This document shows positions 6,857 through 8,887 of a DNA stretch of 8,887 bases, piece by piece. The DNA is from Bacteroidota bacterium (GTDB taxonomy: Bacteria > Bacteroidota > Bacteroidia > Flavobacteriales_D > JABDKJ01): the NCBI GenBank assembly GCA_027621335.1, contig JAQCAN010000089.1, positions 1-8,887 on the forward strand, in the 5' to 3' direction. Each line of letters opens with the position of its first letter. Within the stretch, counting starts at the first letter, position 1. A program made the position numbers and the translations under genes. Under the pieces are notes generated by a model that saw only the letters and a list, made by a program, of their open reading frames with translations, had not been told where the DNA came from and searched no databases.

Positions 6857-8887
6857 TCAGAATAAGAGGCCTTGGCCATTTCCAAGAACCCCTCTTCGCT
6901 GTAACTTGAGGTCCTGAAGGATGGAGGCGTTCACGCCTAAGCTCAGGTTGTAGCTCTTACGATCACCAAAGGGGATGACAGTGGCGGTGAATGCCCAGCA
7001 GTGAAGATCCCAATTCAAGGTCAAGACGGTGGATCCCCATTCCTCATTTTTGAGGTCATAGCCCGAACTGAAGCCCAGCATCCACTTTTTGAACAAGCGA
7101 AGGTCACCGTTGAACAGAACCCCATGTTGCGAGACGATGGTTGTGTCCAGCAGCCCACCATCAGGTAGGGTGTTGAAGACCTTGGATACATTGACTGTAT
7201 AGCTCAATCTCAGATTCCATGGGATAGTGAAATCCACGAAGTTCTGGGGATTATTCCTCACTTCCTCTATTTCCTGATCACTTGCGAAGGTGTCAGGTGT
7301 AGGTTGTGCAGGTCTGCTCTTTCCCGTACCTCCGCTGAGCTGGGTGGATAGGGCAACATTATGGCTTTTTCCTCTTAGGATCGGGCCTTTTCCTGTGATG
7401 CGGTAGTCGTCCACCCGCTGACCGAGATTATTCACTTGATAAGGGTCGAAGACGCCAGAATACTGGACCTGCGTTTTCTTGAACAAGGTGGTACGCGCGC
7501 TTACTCTGATGTCATCTAGTTTGAGGCTGTCAGCGATGAAATTATACCCTGTGTTGACTGTCAAGTTCTCTATCAAAGCCACCTTCTTATCCTTCACTTT
7601 GGCGGAGTCGCTCCGTGTCCTCACCTTCATCTCCAGGTTATTCTGCAGGCTGAAGTTCATGGCACCTCTTTCTCTCGTATTGTTCTGAGAGTAGGCGCTC
7701 ACTGAGAAAGGATTGTAGACCTCCGTCTCTTCATCCAAAGTGATTTCTTCATTGAAATCGAATTCAGGGCTATAGGAGAGACCGATACTAGGGGTCATGA
7801 CATGACGGATAGCCTTGATGCGTGAGTTCCTGAAGCCATACATGCCATAGATCTTGGTAGTTAAATTGGCACTCATGCTGTAGTCTCTGGTCGCATAAAA
7901 TCCACGAAGCGTATCTGTAACGATTTCCCCATCACTGAATGACCGCTCTGTTTTAGCGAAGTGCCAGCGTTCTGTCAATCTGAAATTCGGGTTCAAGGCG
8001 AAGTAACCAAGCTTTACACTTGTGTTGGCAGAGATGTTATGATTCACCCCATTCACGATGTCTCGACTCAATGGTCTGACATTGTCGAAACGAAGGTCCT
8101 GTTCGCGCGTATTGAGGCGATTCTCAAATGTGCTGTTATACGTCACTCCGATAGTTTCATAGGCCTTTTTAGGACCAGCGGAGGAACCTCTTAGGAACGA
8201 CAGAGGAAGGAAGAAACGGTTCAAGTTATAGCTCACTTGAGGCAAGGTGAAATTCACATTGCGGCTGCTTGTGTTCTGGCTGTGTCGAGCGCTCATTGTG
8301 AGTTGGGAGGTTCTCCATCGCTTGCTGTAGTTCACTCCTGAGGCAAAGGTGTTGCTGATGAAATCGTTCAGCGAGCTATTGTAATTATTGGTGAAACTGT
8401 TGCTCGTGCCCGCATTGATATTGGCCGAGAAGGTTGTTCCTGGCCGGGCTTTGCCATCTTGTGAGTGATTCCAGCGGATGAAGAAACTGCTCTCCTTGCT
8501 GAATCCAAGAAGGTCGGGATCCCCGAAGAGACGATTATTGTAGTTCAGATCTATATTCCCGCTATATGCATAACGCTTTGTGTATCGAGTGATATTCCTG
8601 AGGCCCCAGCTACCTCTGGAATAGATATCCCCTGTGATCTTGGTGTCCATGTAGTCGCTTATAGGGAGGTAGTAGCCACCATTGATAAGGAAATAGCCAA
8701 GATTCCCACTGTTGCCATAGCCTGGGATGAGGATGCCAGCCTTCTGTTTGGTCGTATTCGGAAAGTATCCGAAGGGCAGACCGAGGGGGGTAGGCACACT
8801 GCCCACTTTCATGTAGATGGGACCGGTGACGATCTTGTCATTCGGGATGACGATCATCTTGTTAAAACGGAAGTGGTAGTGGGGTTT
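6857..8887 (-). CDS. lptD: LptD-like LPS-assembly outer-membrane protein (5' end outside window)
   Basis: The frame is open to the right edge, so about 676 C-terminal residues are present and the signal peptide and much of the N-terminal OstA-type domain lie outside. The methionine at 8857 is internal: KPHYHFRFNK precedes it in frame. LptD sits in the outer membrane with LptE and inserts lipopolysaccharide into the outer leaflet. Supporting stretches are MIVIPNDKIVTGPIYMKVGSVPTPLGLPFGYFPN-like sequence at the start (8857-8756), the FGDPDLLGFSKESSFFIRW and SQDGKARPGTTFSA segments (about 8527-8422) and a late LHCWAFTATVIPFG segment (about 7005-6965), all characteristic of Bacteroidota LptD-like proteins. 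The body has alternating aromatic/polar strands typical of a large beta-barrel, and the protein ends in LLF, an aromatic C-terminus expected for BAM-inserted barrels. Bacteroidota versions are usually about 850-950 residues. It is followed 23 bp later by the desaturase-family gene. Confidence 0.93.
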   Translation of the reverse strand, partial: KPHYHFRFNKMIVIPNDKIVTGPIYMKVGSVPTPLGLPFGYFPNTTKQKAGILIPGYGNSGNLGYFLINGGYYLPISDYMDTKITGDIYSRGSWGLRNITRYTKRYAYSGNIDLNYNNRLFGDPDLLGFSKESSFFIRWNHSQDGKARPGTTFSANINAGTSNSFTNNYNSSLNDFISNTFASGVNYSKRWRTSQLTMSARHSQNTSSRNVNFTLPQVSYNLNRFFLPLSFLRGSSAGPKKAYETIGVTYNSTFENRLNTREQDLRFDNVRPLSRDIVNGVNHNISANTSVKLGYFALNPNFRLTERWHFAKTERSFSDGEIVTDTLRGFYATRDYSMSANLTTKIYGMYGFRNSRIKAIRHVMTPSIGLSYSPEFDFNEEITLDEETEVYNPFSVSAYSQNNTRERGAMNFSLQNNLEMKVRTRSDSAKVKDKKVALIENLTVNTGYNFIADSLKLDDIRVSARTTLFKKTQVQYSGVFDPYQVNNLGQRVDDYRITGKGPILRGKSHNVALSTQLSGGTGKSRPAQPTPDTFASDQEIEEVRNNPQNFVDFTIPWNLRLSYTVNVSKVFNTLPDGGLLDTTIVSQHGVLFNGDLRLFKKWMLGFSSGYDLKNEEWGSTVLTLNWDLHCWAFTATVIPFGDRKSYNLSLGVNASILQDLKLQRRGVLGNGQGLLF

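Overview
The window looks like a chromosomal segment of a Bacteroidota bacterium, probably a member of the Flavobacteriia or a relative. The reasons are an LptD-like outer-membrane protein of the Bacteroidota type, Bacteroidota-like IF3, L35 and L20 sequences, weak or absent Shine-Dalgarno sites at most genes, and TACATTTG boxes matching the known Bacteroidota -7 promoter consensus (TAnnTTTG). GC content looks intermediate by eye and was not counted. Every supported gene is on the minus strand, so transcription runs from right to left. I see no tRNA, rRNA, CRISPR array or insertion sequence.

Layout in transcription order. (1) 8887-5079: an LptD-like LPS-assembly outer-membrane protein (5' end outside the window), a sterol desaturase/fatty-acid hydroxylase family membrane protein and a sulfotransferase-like protein, separated by only 23-30 bp, probably one envelope-related operon. 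(2) About 5068-3747: an MscS-type mechanosensitive channel gene, then a small HAD-family hydrolase whose ATG lies 3 bp after the restored MscS stop. The MscS reading frame is broken by a one-base discrepancy at a four-T run, and the missing C-terminus is intact in the next frame. (3) About 3710-450: the translation operon thrS-infC-rpmI-rplT, with a good promoter candidate in front of thrS and a strong hairpin/T-run terminator after rplT. (4) 432-1: the start of a gene running off the left edge. It resembles the thioredoxin-like N-terminal domain of NHL-repeat proteins but lacks the CxxC cysteines. A convincing signal peptide lies just upstream in a different frame, separated by a single-base discrepancy in a five-T run.

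The translation operon makes threonyl-tRNA synthetase, initiation factor IF3 and two large-subunit proteins, a widely conserved combination. IF3 has no ATG; the reading frame continues upstream of the first standard start (a GTG) into an Arg-rich N-terminus preceded by AGGAG and two ATA codons, which suggests a non-canonical IF3 start. The envelope cluster combines LPS export, lipid hydroxylation/desaturation and sulfate transfer, which is suggestive of outer-membrane lipid or glycan modification, but that link is inferred.

Nothing here is convincingly a new system. The observations most worth a second look are the two frame breaks at short T runs, the degenerate thioredoxin-like secreted protein, the IF3 start and the envelope gene cluster.
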